Below, piece by piece: positions 16,820 to 26,009 of a DNA stretch of 64,000 nucleotides (position 1 is its first letter; the number at the start of each line of letters is the position of its first letter). The position numbers and the translations under genes were made by a program. Location of the stretch: contig DASXNY010000050.1 of NCBI GenBank assembly GCA_036494715.1, positions 1 to 64,000 on the forward strand, given 5' to 3'. The DNA comes from JAICJR01 sp036494715 (lineage in GTDB: Bacteria > Actinomycetota > Thermoleophilia > Solirubrobacterales > Thermoleophilaceae). The notes below the pieces were generated by a model. It worked only from the letters and a program-made list of their open reading frames with translations. It did no database searches and was not told the DNA's origin.

Positions 16820-17622
16820 CCGTCCTCGCGCCACATCACAGGGAAGAACGCCTCGTCCATCGCGGTCTCCCCCGGCCGGCGGTACTTCGAGTAGATCGGA
16901 TGGGGGTGCGCCGGGTTCCAGCGCGTGTCCGCGGCGATCATGTGGCTCACGACTGAGCGGCGCTCGCGGTCTGGGCGCTCGTTGCGGGGGCTGCCGTGGA
17001 AGGTCCAGCCGCCATGGAAGGCGGCGCCGCCGGCGGGCACCTCGATCGGCACGAGCTCGAGCTCGGCATCCCGCGGCATCGACGCGCGCGCGTGCGCGAG
17101 CCAGTCGTCGGGCGCGTGGAACTCGCCTCCGAGCGCCGCGTGCGGCCAGTGGTTCGAGCCCTTGACGTAGAAGATCGTGCCGGTGTCGGCGCTCGTGTCG
17201 TCGAGCGCCATCCAGCAGGTGGTCATGTTCGGCGGGTCGAGGTGGTCGAGGTAGGAGGCGTCCTGGTGGCAGAGCAGCGACTTGCTCGACGGCGGCTTCC
17301 AGATCAGGTTGTCCTGCGCCAGCCGCAGTCCCGGCAGACCGGCGAGCCGCGCCCCGAACTCGGCGTTGCGCGCGGCCAGCACCGTGGCCGCCACGGTGCG
17401 GTCTGCCTTCCAGGCGTTGCAGAGCTGGCGCGTGAGATCCGGCGGCGTCTCGTCCGGCACGTAGTTGACCTCGTCGGGCCGCAGCCCGGTCTCCCACTCG
17501 TGCCGGAAGCAGGCGCCGAAGTGCTCGCGCAGGCGCTCGACCTCGTCAGCGTCGAGGAAGCGCTCGAGCACGACGAAGCCGTTGCGGCGGTATGCGTCGA
17601 TCTGCTGGGCGGTCGGCTGCAC
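16747..17622 (-). CDS. Phytanoyl-CoA dioxygenase (PhyH) family Fe(II)/2-oxoglutarate oxygenase
   Basis: 291 residues. The iron triad is His119 and Asp121 in LLCHQDASY and His209 in GGWTFHGS; a downstream arginine cluster (RNERPDRERR) would bind 2-oxoglutarate. Such enzymes hydroxylate small molecules, lipids or amino acids. ATG at 17622 gives the typical AYRRNGFVVLERFLD N-terminus. It is convergent with and overlaps grpB by 73 bases; the C-terminal residues in the overlap look family-like (RTPWLDSERER), so both frames appear real. It lies 19 bases after the ExoD gene on the same strand. Confidence 0.88.
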   Translation of the reverse strand: MQPTAQQIDAYRRNGFVVLERFLDADEVERLREHFGACFRHEWETGLRPDEVNYVPDETPPDLTRQLCNAWKADRTVAATVLAARNAEFGARLAGLPGLRLAQDNLIWKPPSSKSLLCHQDASYLDHLDPPNMTTCWMALDDTSADTGTIFYVKGSNHWPHAALGGEFHAPDDWLAHARASMPRDAELELVPIEVPAGGAAFHGGWTFHGSPRNERPDRERRSVVSHMIAADTRWNPAHPHPIYSKYRRPGETAMDEAFFPVMWREDGYRTPWLDSERERIAPISSSLASA

Positions 17623-17641
17623 GGCTGCGACCTTACCGCCG

Positions 17642-18259
17642 CTAGAACAGGGAGCTCAAGCCGTGGACGGCGGCGCGGCCGAGCACGATCTCGAGCAGCA
17701 CGCCGCCGCTGCCGATCGCGACGCCCACGACGACGACGAGGAAGTCCTCGAGCAGGACGCCGAGTGACAGCAGCACGACGCCGAGCGCCGGCAGCGTGTC
17801 GAGGCCCGTGAACGGCGGCGCCAGGAATGCGCCGATCGAGCCGCCGAGGACGAGCACGCCGAACACGACCGAGCTCAGGCGATGCTCGAACAGGAAGCGC
17901 AGCCGCGGCCGCGAGAGGCGCTCGAGCCGGCGGATCAGCTTCATGAGTCCGCCGATGAAGCGCTGCTGCTTGGGTCCGGCGAGCTCGAGGCGCTGCCAGC
18001 GTGCGGGCAGCCAGATCTTGTCGCGGCCGGCGATCAGCTGCAGCGCGAGCAGCACGGCGATGACCTCGAACACGTGCGTCACCCCGCCGGTGGGCAGCGG
18101 CAGCGCCGGCACTCCCAGCAGCAGCACGAACAGGAGCGCGAAGCTCTTCTCCTCGAACAGCGTGACCAGGCTGCCGAGCGTCTTCTTGCCCTCGCTCTCG
18201 AGCCAGCGCTCGAGAGCGTGACTCACCGGCTCCGGCCCCGGGCGTGAAGCCGACTCCAC
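17642..18259 (-). CDS. ExoD family membrane protein
   Basis: 205 residues with four to five hydrophobic segments, including FALLFVLLLGVPALPLPTGG (family signature region near 40-60), VFEVIAVLLALQLIAG and a C-terminal pair. ExoD proteins were named for exopolysaccharide defects in Rhizobium and are also linked to alkali tolerance; the mechanism is unknown. It lies between the FHA gene (6-base gap) and PhyH on the minus strand, so these three may be one transcript. Confidence 0.85.
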   Translation of the reverse strand: MESASRPGPEPVSHALERWLESEGKKTLGSLVTLFEEKSFALLFVLLLGVPALPLPTGGVTHVFEVIAVLLALQLIAGRDKIWLPARWQRLELAGPKQQRFIGGLMKLIRRLERLSRPRLRFLFEHRLSSVVFGVLVLGGSIGAFLAPPFTGLDTLPALGVVLLSLGVLLEDFLVVVVGVAIGSGGVLLEIVLGRAAVHGLSSLF

Positions 18260-18265
18260 GCCGCG

Positions 18266-18631
18266 CTACTGGGGTGCGCCGAGCCGGTAGGAAATGCCGC
18301 CGAAGCTCACGCGGTCGCCCGGGTGAACCTCGACCTCGCCGACCACGCGCCAGCCGTTCACGAGCGTCCCGTTGGTGGAGCGCAGGTCGCTGAGGAACCA
18401 GGAGCCGTCGCGGTGGCGCAGGCAGGCGTGTTGCCGCGAAACGGTGTCGTCGCTCAGCACGCAGTCACACGTGGGCGAGCGGCCGAGCGTGACGGGGCGC
18501 CCGAGCGGCAGCGCGAGCCCTGGCATGCGCGGGTTCCGCCAGGCGGCCTCGATTCGCGCCGTAAAGCGCGACAGGCGATCGACCGCCGCGACCGTGTGGG
18601 AAAGCACCGGGGTGGGCGGATCTGCCGTCAT
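18266..18631 (-). CDS. FHA-domain protein
   Basis: 121 residues. The C-terminal ~75 residues are a complete forkhead-associated domain with GRSPTCD, VSRQHA and LRSTNGTLVNG, which binds phosphothreonine peptides and implies Ser/Thr kinase signalling. The N-terminal ~40 residues are helical and unassigned. ATG at 18631 is used; the open frame upstream of it runs into the divergent promoter region. It is divergently arranged with the flavodoxin-like gene at 18692. Confidence 0.88.
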   Translation of the reverse strand: MTADPPTPVLSHTVAAVDRLSRFTARIEAAWRNPRMPGLALPLGRPVTLGRSPTCDCVLSDDTVSRQHACLRHRDGSWFLSDLRSTNGTLVNGWRVVGEVEVHPGDRVSFGGISYRLGAPQ

Positions 18632-18654
18632 GCAGCATCCATCCTGCCACCACT

Positions 18655-18680
18655 GTGTGAGCTGCGCCAAATCGGGGTAA
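18655..18680 (+). promoter_or_regulatory. SigB/SigF-like promoter of the flavodoxin-like gene
   Basis: GTGT, 16 bases, GGGTAA, with the -10 ending 11 bases before the GTG at 18692; a transcript from here would be almost leaderless. The -35 is imperfect. Confidence 0.5.
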
Positions 18681-18691
18681 CGCTCAGCACC

Positions 18692-19297
18692 GTGAAGGCC
18701 GTCGTACTCAACTGCACGCTCAAGCGCTCACCCACCGTCTCCAATACCGAGCGCCTGGCCGAGCAGCTGACAGGCGCGCTCCGCGAGCACGACGTCGAGT
18801 CCGAGCTGGTCCGCGTGGTGGACCACGACGTACTGCCCGGGGTCTCGACCGACGAGGGCCCGGGCGACGCCTGGCCCGCCATTCACGAGCGGATCCTGCG
18901 CGCCGAGATCCTGATTCTCGCCACGCCCACCTGGCTCGGCCAGCCCTCGAGCGTCGCCAAGCGCGTGCTCGAGCGGATGGACGCGATGCTGTCCGAGACC
19001 GACGACGACGGCCGGCCGGTGGCGTTCAACCGGGTGGCCGGCTTCGTGGTGACGGGAAACGAGGACGGCGCGCACCATGTGATCGCCGAGCTCACGCAGG
19101 GCGTGACGGACATCGGCTTCACGGTCCCGGGACAGGCGTGGACCTACTGGAACATGGGGCCCGGCCCGGGGCCGGACTACAGCGACACCGACCACGGCCA
19201 CGAGTGGTCCGAGTCGACCGCCAAGGCCGCGGCATCCAACATCGCCGCGGCGGCGCAGGCGCTGGCCGCCAACCCGATCCCGGCGCCGCCGGGTTGA
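18692..19297 (+). CDS. Flavodoxin-like NAD(P)H-dependent oxidoreductase
   Basis: 201 residues, flavodoxin fold. The N-terminal strand and phosphate loop read VLNCTLKRSPTVSNT, followed by ILILATPTWLGQPS, the FMN-isoalloxazine loop of the NADPH-dependent FMN reductase family. A conserved C-terminal segment contains WTYWNMGPGPGP. It probably reduces FMN, quinones or azo compounds. The GTG at 18692 follows a GGGTAA box, fitting stress control. Substrate not known. Confidence 0.86.
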   Translation: MKAVVLNCTLKRSPTVSNTERLAEQLTGALREHDVESELVRVVDHDVLPGVSTDEGPGDAWPAIHERILRAEILILATPTWLGQPSSVAKRVLERMDAMLSETDDDGRPVAFNRVAGFVVTGNEDGAHHVIAELTQGVTDIGFTVPGQAWTYWNMGPGPGPDYSDTDHGHEWSESTAKAAASNIAAAAQALAANPIPAPPG

Positions 19298-19349
19298 CAT
19301 GGACTCCCTGAAGGGAAGCATTCAACGGCCGGGCCTGAGGCCACTTCAC

Positions 19350-19374
19350 GTTTGGGCGCAGGCCATCCGGGCAG
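19350..19374 (+). promoter_or_regulatory. SigB/SigF-like promoter of the small membrane protein-MFS operon
   Basis: GTTT, 15 bases, GGGCAG; the -10 ends 10 bases before the ATG at 19385. Confidence 0.65.
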
Positions 19375-19384
19375 CCGAACTTGT

Positions 19385-19612
19385 ATGAAGTCTGGTTCTC
19401 GGCTACTCATCCTGTTCACGTTTGCGGTCGCCCTCGTGGTGGGCGGGGTCGTGTCGCTCGCGACGGGCAGCTGGTGGTTCCTGATACTTGCGATTGCCCT
19501 GCATGTCCTCGGCACAACGGTCGTGCTCGGCACGATCGGCCGGCGTCTGCGCGAGGAGGACAAGCCCGACCCGGTGACGGAGGCGCGCCTCGTCGAGCAG
19601 GACCGTGCCTGA
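19385..19612 (+). CDS. Small two-helix membrane protein, unknown function
   Basis: 75 residues. Two membrane helices (about 7-26 and 30-50) are joined by a short GSWW turn, followed by a charged cytosolic tail (GRRLREEDKPDP). No family is recognised. The ATG at 19385 lies directly behind a GTTT-N15-GGGCAG promoter. The downstream MFS gene starts within this gene's last codons (8-base overlap), so both should be expressed together, probably under stress. Confidence 0.75.
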   Translation: MKSGSRLLILFTFAVALVVGGVVSLATGSWWFLILAIALHVLGTTVVLGTIGRRLREEDKPDPVTEARLVEQDRA

Positions 19613-21101
19613 CGTCCGTGGCCTGAAGGGTCCGCTGGCTGACAGCTACCCGGGCGCCGTCGCCCTGGTGGTGTTCGCCCTCACGCCTTACCTGGCGCTG
19701 AGCACGGCACTCACCCCGCTCACCCCGATGCTGTCGAAGAGCTTGGGCATGAGCCAGCAGTCGCTCGAGTTGACGGCGGGCATGGCCAACGCGGCCTACG
19801 CGTTCGGCACCGTCGCGGCGGTGCAGTTCGCCGTGCACCTGCGCGGGCGGCGGATGCTCGTCCTGTACGCGACGTTCTTCCTGATCGGCTCGCTGCTCGC
19901 CGCCAGCGCGCAGTCGCCTGGTCTGTTCATCGCCGGTCGCGTGCTGCAAGGACTCTGCACCAGCCTGATGCTGATCGCGGCGGTGCCGCCGCTCGTGATC
20001 GGCTGGCCCGCGTCCAAGATGCCCTGGACCGCCGGGACGATGAACATGTGCATCTTCGGGGCCGTCGCGCTCGGCCCGGTGATCGGCGGCGTACAGGCCG
20101 GGGCGGGCGACTGGCGCCCGCTGTTCTGGATAGTGGCGGGCGTGGGAGCGCTGGCACTGCTGTTCGTGCTGCTCACCTTCGAGGACCAGGAGCCGCAGGA
20201 CAAGAGCGCGCCGTGGGACCTGATCGCGCAGCTGCTGGCGGGTGCCGGTTGCGCGGCGGCGTTCTTCGGCGCCTCCGAGCTGACGACCCACCCGTTCGGG
20301 AGCACTATCGTGCTGCTGCCGCTCGCCGCGGGCGCCGCGATGATCGTCGCGCTCGTCGTCCACCAGTACGTGGCCGAGCATCCGCTGATGCCCGTGCGCT
20401 CGCTGGCGACCACGTTCCCGGTGGCCGGCATCGTGATCGCGATGGCCGCGGGCGCCGCCTCGGTGGCGACCGTCGAGCTCGTGCAGATGGCCCTCCAGAG
20501 CAAGCTGCCGCCGGCGCACCTCGGCGCACTGTTCTGGCCCGAGTTCGGCGCCGCGGTGGCGACCGCCGTGCTGTTCGGCCTCATCTTCCGCACGCGCTTC
20601 GTCGCGCTGCTCGCGTTTGCCGGGCTGCTCGTGATGGGCGCTGGGGCGGCCGTCCTCAGCGGCGTTGGCAGCGGCTCCGATGCCGTCGTGCTCGTGGGGT
20701 CCGCACTGCTCGGCCTGGGGGTGGGCGCATCCGTGTCGCCGGCACTCTTCCTTGCGGGCTTTTCGCTCAAGTCGAAGCAGCTTCCACGCGTGTTCGCGCT
20801 GATCGAGCTGCTGCGCGGAGTGGCCGCGTTCATGCTCGCGCCCGTGCTTCTGCACGTCGCACAGACGGTGGGCGGCAACCCGGAGTCGGGCACGAAGACC
20901 GCTATCTGGATCTGCTTCGCGATCGCGATCGGCGGCGCGCTGATCGCCGCCTCGCTGTTCGTGCTCGGCCGCGCGCGCCTCCAGGCACCGGACCTCGAGC
21001 CGTGGCTCGAGGGCGAGCAGCCGGCGATCGAGTCGCCGCCGCTGGGCGCCGGCATCCGTGCGAAGGGCGCGGCGCTGGCGGTGGGCGCCGGACGGCAATG
21101 A
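19605..21101 (+). CDS. MFS transporter
   Basis: 498 residues with about 14 hydrophobic segments. The loop after the second helix reads HLRGRRML, a degenerate motif A, and GRVLQGLCTSLMLI resembles motif C of drug/H+ antiporters, pointing to the 14-helix DHA2-like group. It is therefore a likely proton-coupled exporter of an unknown small molecule. The start is a GTG overlapping the end of the small membrane protein gene. The C-terminus has a short cytosolic tail rich in proline and glycine. Confidence 0.88.
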   Translation: MPDVRGLKGPLADSYPGAVALVVFALTPYLALSTALTPLTPMLSKSLGMSQQSLELTAGMANAAYAFGTVAAVQFAVHLRGRRMLVLYATFFLIGSLLAASAQSPGLFIAGRVLQGLCTSLMLIAAVPPLVIGWPASKMPWTAGTMNMCIFGAVALGPVIGGVQAGAGDWRPLFWIVAGVGALALLFVLLTFEDQEPQDKSAPWDLIAQLLAGAGCAAAFFGASELTTHPFGSTIVLLPLAAGAAMIVALVVHQYVAEHPLMPVRSLATTFPVAGIVIAMAAGAASVATVELVQMALQSKLPPAHLGALFWPEFGAAVATAVLFGLIFRTRFVALLAFAGLLVMGAGAAVLSGVGSGSDAVVLVGSALLGLGVGASVSPALFLAGFSLKSKQLPRVFALIELLRGVAAFMLAPVLLHVAQTVGGNPESGTKTAIWICFAIAIGGALIAASLFVLGRARLQAPDLEPWLEGEQPAIESPPLGAGIRAKGAALAVGAGRQ

Positions 21102-21142
21102 GCCGGCAGCGCCGAGCCCGCTGAGGAGGCGTATCTTCGGTC

Positions 21143-22381
21143 GTGATGTTCCGGTCGAAGACGCTCCGCGCGGCCTTCGTCCTGCTTGGGGTCGGGGTGC
21201 TGCTCCTAGCCGCCGACGTGATCTTCGCTCGGCTGCCAGGCCATGCGTCGGACGGCGTGGACGGAGGTTCGATCGGCAACGGCAAGCTCACCGTCGGAAC
21301 GCTGCTCGACAGGCAAGTGCCGGACTTCGAGCTCGTTGACGAGCGCGGCCACTCCACCTCCCTGAAGTCGTTCCGCGGCCGCTACCTCGTGCTCGCCCCC
21401 TCGATGACGTTGTGTCACGAGGTCTGCCCGATGACGACCGCGGCGCTCGAGCGGATCCAGCGCACCATCGACCGGGATGGCCTGGGCGGCGATGCGACCG
21501 TCGCCGAGGTGAGCGTCGACCCATGGCGCGACACGCCGAGGCGCCTGCGCGCCTACGCGCGCCTCGCGGGAGTGAACTTCCGGATGCTCACCGGGAGCCG
21601 CGCCGAGCTCGCGCGGCTGTGGAGGTACTTCGGCGTCTACTTCCGGCGCGTGCCGCAAGGCCGCTCGCCCGACACGGACTGGCTCACTGGCAAGCCCGAG
21701 ACGTTCGACGTCGAACACACCGATGGGCTCTTCATCATCGATCCACACGGCAACTGGCGCGTGGCGGCGATCGGGATGCCGGCGGTGGGCGGCCGGCTGC
21801 CCGCCCGGCTCGAGCGCCTCCTGAGTGACGAGGGGCGCAACAACCTGCGGCATCCGCAGGCGCCATGGACGCCGCACCAGGCGTTGGCCGACCTGTTCAC
21901 CCTGAAGGCGAACGACGACGCGAGCGCTCCACCACCGGGCGCGCCGGCGCAGAGCCGGTCAACCGGGCCCGCCGGAACGCTCCTCGGCGGTGGCGCCGCC
22001 GCGTTCAGGCGGCGCCTGGCCGGCCTCCGCGGCCATCCGGTGGTGGTGAATGAGTGGGCCTCGTGGTGCCTCCCCTGCCGGGGCGAGTTCCCGCTCTTCG
22101 CCCAGGCCTCGAGCAACTTCGGCAAGCGGGTGTCGTTCCTCGGAGTCGACGTGAGCGACAGCGCCTCGGCGGCGCGCGACTTCCTACGCGCGCATGCCCT
22201 GCCCTACCCGAGCTTCTCCGATTCGAGCGGCGCGGTGGCGGCCTCGTTCGGGAACGCGCAGGCTCTGCCGACGACGATCTTCTTCACCCCGGACGGACGC
22301 CGGGCGTACACGCATATCGGCGCCTACGCGGCGCCCGAGGCGCTCGCGTCAGACATCCGCAGCTACGCGCTGAGGGAGTGA
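21143..22381 (+). CDS. SCO1/SenC-TlpA thioredoxin fusion, oxidase copper-assembly protein
   Basis: 412 residues. An N-terminal membrane anchor (9-27) is followed by a SCO domain with copper ligands Cys91 and Cys95 (LCHEVCP) and His192 (VEHTDG). After a proline-rich linker (260-275) comes a second, TlpA-like thioredoxin domain with WCLPC (308-312) and the cis-proline in ALPTTIFF. SCO1 delivers copper to the CuA site of oxidase subunit II, and a thioredoxin keeps its cysteines reduced. Having both in one chain just upstream of ctaC is telling. GTG at 21143 or ATG at 21146 starts it, after GAGGAGG. Confidence 0.9.
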   Translation: MMFRSKTLRAAFVLLGVGVLLLAADVIFARLPGHASDGVDGGSIGNGKLTVGTLLDRQVPDFELVDERGHSTSLKSFRGRYLVLAPSMTLCHEVCPMTTAALERIQRTIDRDGLGGDATVAEVSVDPWRDTPRRLRAYARLAGVNFRMLTGSRAELARLWRYFGVYFRRVPQGRSPDTDWLTGKPETFDVEHTDGLFIIDPHGNWRVAAIGMPAVGGRLPARLERLLSDEGRNNLRHPQAPWTPHQALADLFTLKANDDASAPPPGAPAQSRSTGPAGTLLGGGAAAFRRRLAGLRGHPVVVNEWASWCLPCRGEFPLFAQASSNFGKRVSFLGVDVSDSASAARDFLRAHALPYPSFSDSSGAVAASFGNAQALPTTIFFTPDGRRAYTHIGAYAAPEALASDIRSYALRE

Positions 22382-22393
22382 CCGGGAAAACCG

Positions 22394-22418
22394 GTTCAAG
22401 CCGCGACGGAGCGGGTAG
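22394..22418 (+). promoter_or_regulatory. SigB/SigF-like promoter before ctaC
   Basis: GTTC, 15 bases, GGGTAG, located just after the SCO-TlpA stop and 34 bases before the GTG at 22453. It would give the oxidase-bc operon a second, stress-type transcript. Confidence 0.55.
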
Positions 22419-22452
22419 GACGCCCCGCGAGTTGCTCGCGCGGCCTGCAGAT

Positions 22453-23496
22453 GTGAGAAGGGTTGCTCGCGGTTTGGCGGGAGGGTCGCTGCGCCGTCTG
22501 CTGCTCGCGGCGTCGCTCGTCTGCGCGGTCGTTCTGCTGAGCGGCTGCGGCCGTGGCAACGGGCAGTCCACGCTCAGCCCGGAGAGCGACCAGAGCCGCA
22601 AGATCGTGCACCTCTGGTGGGGCATGCTCGCGGCCGCCGGAGTGGTTTTCGGGGGCGCGGTCGCACTGCTGGTGATCGCATGGGTGCGGCGTAACCGCGA
22701 GGGATTGCCAGGGGCAGGCAAGAACGACAACGTGGCCACCGGCCTGGTGGTGGCGTTCGGGATCTTCGTGCCGGTGGTGTGCCTCGCGATCCTGTTCTTC
22801 GTCGCGGACATCGGGGTGGTGCGGGCCACCGATGCGCCCCAGCCCGGGCAGACCAAGCTCACGATCGACGTCGTCGGGCACCAGTGGTTCTGGGAGGTGC
22901 GCTATCCCGGCACGCGCGCGGTGACGGCCAACGAGATCCACATACCGGTGAAGACGCCGGTGAAGGTGGTGGCGACGACCGCGGATGTGATCCACAGCTT
23001 CTGGGTGCCGGAGCTGAACAAGAAGATCGACACGATCCCCGGCCAGAACAACAGCGTCGAGCTGTACGCGGACAAGGTCGGCTTTTACCGCGGGCAGTGC
23101 GCGGAGTTCTGCGGACTCCAGCACGCCCACATGGCGATGGCGGTCTACGCCGACCCGCCCGCGAAGTTCAGGGCCTGGCTCGCCAACATGTCGCGGCCGT
23201 TGCCGCAGCCGGCCAATCCGCAGGCCAAGGCCGGGGAGCAGGACTTCCTCAGCCTCCAGTGCGCTAGCTGCCACACGCTCCGCGGGACAACGGCCAACGG
23301 CAGGATCGGCCCGGACCTCACCCACCTCGCCACTCGCCGCACGCTCGCCGCCCTCACGATCACGAACACGCGCACGGATCTCACCAACTGGATCCGCGAT
23401 CCCCAGCACGTCAAGCCCGGCAACAAGATGCCGGGGCTCAACCTGACGGGGCGGCAGCTCCAGCAGCTCGTCACGTTCCTCGAGGGTCTCCGCTAG
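22453..23496 (+). CDS. ctaC: Cytochrome c oxidase subunit II with fused cytochrome c (caa3 type)
   Basis: 347 residues. The lipobox is LSGC (Cys32), followed by two membrane helices (about 55-78 and 95-120). The CuA cupredoxin domain has its ligands at His181 and in CAEFCGLQHAHM (Cys216, Glu218, Cys220, His224, Met227). A C-terminal heme c domain carries CASCH (270-274) and a methionine ligand, likely in NKMPG. It accepts electrons and passes them to heme a of subunit I. An in-frame GTG at 22378 overlapping the previous stop is an alternative start; 22453 gives a proper lipoprotein signal. Confidence 0.94.
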   Translation: MRRVARGLAGGSLRRLLLAASLVCAVVLLSGCGRGNGQSTLSPESDQSRKIVHLWWGMLAAAGVVFGGAVALLVIAWVRRNREGLPGAGKNDNVATGLVVAFGIFVPVVCLAILFFVADIGVVRATDAPQPGQTKLTIDVVGHQWFWEVRYPGTRAVTANEIHIPVKTPVKVVATTADVIHSFWVPELNKKIDTIPGQNNSVELYADKVGFYRGQCAEFCGLQHAHMAMAVYADPPAKFRAWLANMSRPLPQPANPQAKAGEQDFLSLQCASCHTLRGTTANGRIGPDLTHLATRRTLAALTITNTRTDLTNWIRDPQHVKPGNKMPGLNLTGRQLQQLVTFLEGLR

Positions 23497-25410
23497 ATGG
23501 CGAGCATCGCGTCAGATGCCGCCACCCGCCGCGTCCGCAGGCTCGAGCGCATCTGGGTCGAGCGCCCCGGGGTGCTCGGCTGGCTCACCACCACGGACCA
23601 CAAGCGGATCGGAATCCTCTACCTGTTCACCTCGCTGCTGCTGTTCGCCGCGGGCGGCACCGAGGCGCTGCTGATCCGCACGCAGCTGCTCACGCCGAAC
23701 GGCACGACGCTGTCGCCGGCCACCTTCGACTCCGTCATGACGATGCACGGGGTCACGATGATCTTCTTCTTCATCATCCCGATCTCCACCGGCGCCTTCG
23801 GGAACTACCTGCTGCCGCTCATGATCGGCGCCCGGGACATGGCGTTCCCGCGCCTCAACGCCTTCTCCTACTGGGTCTTCCTGGCGTCGGGGATCTTCGT
23901 CTACGTCGGCCTGTTCACGGGCAACGGACCGAATGCCGGCTGGTTCGACTACGTGCCCCTCGCCTCGCGCACGTTCGACCCGGGCTCGGCGATCGACTTC
24001 TACGCGCTCGCGCTGATCTTCAACGGCATCTCGAGCACGGCGGCGGCGATCAACTTCATCGTCACGATCTTCAAGCTGCGCGCGCCCGGCATGTCGCTCA
24101 ACCGGATGCCGCTGTTCTGCTACGCGTTCCTGGCGGTGTCGTTCGCCCTCCTGTTCGCGCTCCCGGCTCTCACGATCGACTGCGTCTACCTCGAGCTCGA
24201 CCGCCGCCTTGGCTTCAACTTCTTCAACATCGGCCACGGCGGCAGCGTGCTCCTCTGGCAGCACCTGTTCTGGATCTTCGGGCACCCCGAGGTCTACATC
24301 ATCATCCTGCCGGCCTTCGGGATCGCGACGTCGATCATCCCGACGTTCACGCGCCGGCGGATGATCGCGTTCCCGCTCGTCGCGCTGGCGGAGATCCTCG
24401 TGGCGTTCATCGGCTTCGGCGTGTGGGCGCACCACATGTTCGCCGTCGGGCTCGACACGGTCACGACGGTCTTCTTCGCCGCGGCGTCCATGGTCGTGGT
24501 GATCCCCAGCGCGATCCAGATCTTCGCCTGGCTCACCACGCTCGTCAGCGGCCGGCCGATCTTCCAGACGCCGCTGCTCTGGATCGCGGGCTTCATCGTC
24601 TACTTCATCCTTGGCGGGCTCAGCGGGATCATGTTCGCGGCGATCCCGTTCGACCAGCAGCTGACGGATACCTACTTCGTCGTCGCCCACTTCCACTTCA
24701 TCATCTTCGGCGCGGCGGTGTTCCCGCTCCTCGGCGGCCTCTACTACTGGTTCCCGAAGGTCACGGGCCGGCTCTACCACGAGCGGCTCGGCAAGGCGAG
24801 CTTCTGGCTCACCTTCCTGGGCACCGGAGTGACCTTCTTCCCGATGCACATCGTCGGCTTGCTCGGCATGCCGCGGCGGCAGTACACCTACCCCTCCGGG
24901 CTGGGCTGGGGTCCGTACAACATGATCGAGTCGATCGGCTCGTATCTGATCGCTGCGGGCCTCGTGCTCGTCGCCGTCAATCTCATCTGGAGCTACTTCC
25001 GGGGTGCGCCCTCGGGCCCAGACCCATTCGGCGGGGCGACGCTCGAGTGGTCCACCAGCTCGCCGCCGCCCGCCTACAACTACCCAGTCATCCCGGTTGT
25101 GACGAGCCCCTACCCGATGTGGGACCGCGAGGACCGCGGGCGCGACGAGGTGAGGCTCAGAAGAGGCGAGATGGTGCTCGACCATGGGCACGAAACGCCC
25201 GGCAGCAGCGTGCTCGACGCCGAGCTGCAGGAGGTGATCGAGATGCCGTCGGACTCGCCCTGGCCCGTGCTCGTGGCGCTGACGATGAGCGGCGTCTTCG
25301 CGATGGTGCTCACCGGTCACCTCGTGACGATGTCGATCTTCCTGGGCCTGTTGGCCCTGACCATCCTGGGCTGGCACAGCGAGGAGGCGGAGGAGGTGGC
25401 GCCCGGATGA
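23497..25410 (+). CDS. ctaD: Cytochrome c oxidase subunit I
   Basis: 637 residues; the ATG abuts the ctaC stop. The catalytic heme-copper centre is shown by the cross-linked His263-Tyr267 pair in GHPEVY, the HH of WAHHMF and the HFHFIIFG heme ligands. It begins with TTTDHKRIG as in all A-type oxidases. The chain is longer than the usual ~550: after helix 12 a hydrophilic stretch and two further hydrophobic segments (about 585-630) resemble a fused subunit IV. The oxidase reduces O2 to water and pumps protons. Confidence 0.96.
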   Translation: MASIASDAATRRVRRLERIWVERPGVLGWLTTTDHKRIGILYLFTSLLLFAAGGTEALLIRTQLLTPNGTTLSPATFDSVMTMHGVTMIFFFIIPISTGAFGNYLLPLMIGARDMAFPRLNAFSYWVFLASGIFVYVGLFTGNGPNAGWFDYVPLASRTFDPGSAIDFYALALIFNGISSTAAAINFIVTIFKLRAPGMSLNRMPLFCYAFLAVSFALLFALPALTIDCVYLELDRRLGFNFFNIGHGGSVLLWQHLFWIFGHPEVYIIILPAFGIATSIIPTFTRRRMIAFPLVALAEILVAFIGFGVWAHHMFAVGLDTVTTVFFAAASMVVVIPSAIQIFAWLTTLVSGRPIFQTPLLWIAGFIVYFILGGLSGIMFAAIPFDQQLTDTYFVVAHFHFIIFGAAVFPLLGGLYYWFPKVTGRLYHERLGKASFWLTFLGTGVTFFPMHIVGLLGMPRRQYTYPSGLGWGPYNMIESIGSYLIAAGLVLVAVNLIWSYFRGAPSGPDPFGGATLEWSTSSPPPAYNYPVIPVVTSPYPMWDREDRGRDEVRLRRGEMVLDHGHETPGSSVLDAELQEVIEMPSDSPWPVLVALTMSGVFAMVLTGHLVTMSIFLGLLALTILGWHSEEAEEVAPG

Positions 25411-26009
25411 GCGACGCCACCGAGACCTCGGCGGTCGCCCGGCCCATCGTCCAGAGCGGGCGCACGGCGTCGGGCTGGTGGGGCGCGGCGCTCTTCATCG
25501 CCGCGGAGGCCACGCTGTTCGGCACCCTCATCGCGACGTACTTCTACCTGCGCTTCGAGACCACGCGCTGGCCGCCGCCCGGCGTGCCGAAGCCCGAGCT
25601 CGCGCTGCCGCTGATTCTCACGGCGATCCTGGTGGCGACCACGGTGCCGGTGCTCAAGGCCGTGCAGGCGGCGCGGGCCGGCAGGGTCGGCCTGGCGTGG
25701 CTGCTCGTGTTCGCCGCGCTCGTTGTGCAGGCCGCCTACTTCGGCATCCAGGTACACGAGTTCCAGAGCGACCTGGCCAAGTTCACGCCGTCGGGCTCGG
25801 CCTACGGCTCGATCTACTTCACTCTGGTGGGCGCTCACCACGCGCACGTGGCCATCGGGCTGCTGCTCGACCTCTGGATCCTCGGCAAGCTCACGCGCGG
25901 GCTCACCAGCTACCGCCTGACGGGGCTGCGGGTCGTGGCGCTGTACTGGTGCTTCGTCAGCATTGCCGGGGTCGCGATCGTGCTGACCCAGGTGTCGCCA
26001 TCGCTATGA
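25407..26009 (+). CDS. ctaE: Cytochrome c oxidase subunit III
   Basis: 200 residues, five predicted helices, with the family segments WWGAALFIAAEATLFGTLIA, VGAHHAHVAIGL and a terminal YWCFV helix. It stabilises subunit I and the proton pump. ATGA overlap with ctaD. A longer frame reading in from 24423 is spurious. Confidence 0.93.
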   Translation: MSDATETSAVARPIVQSGRTASGWWGAALFIAAEATLFGTLIATYFYLRFETTRWPPPGVPKPELALPLILTAILVATTVPVLKAVQAARAGRVGLAWLLVFAALVVQAAYFGIQVHEFQSDLAKFTPSGSAYGSIYFTLVGAHHAHVAIGLLLDLWILGKLTRGLTSYRLTGLRVVALYWCFVSIAGVAIVLTQVSPSL

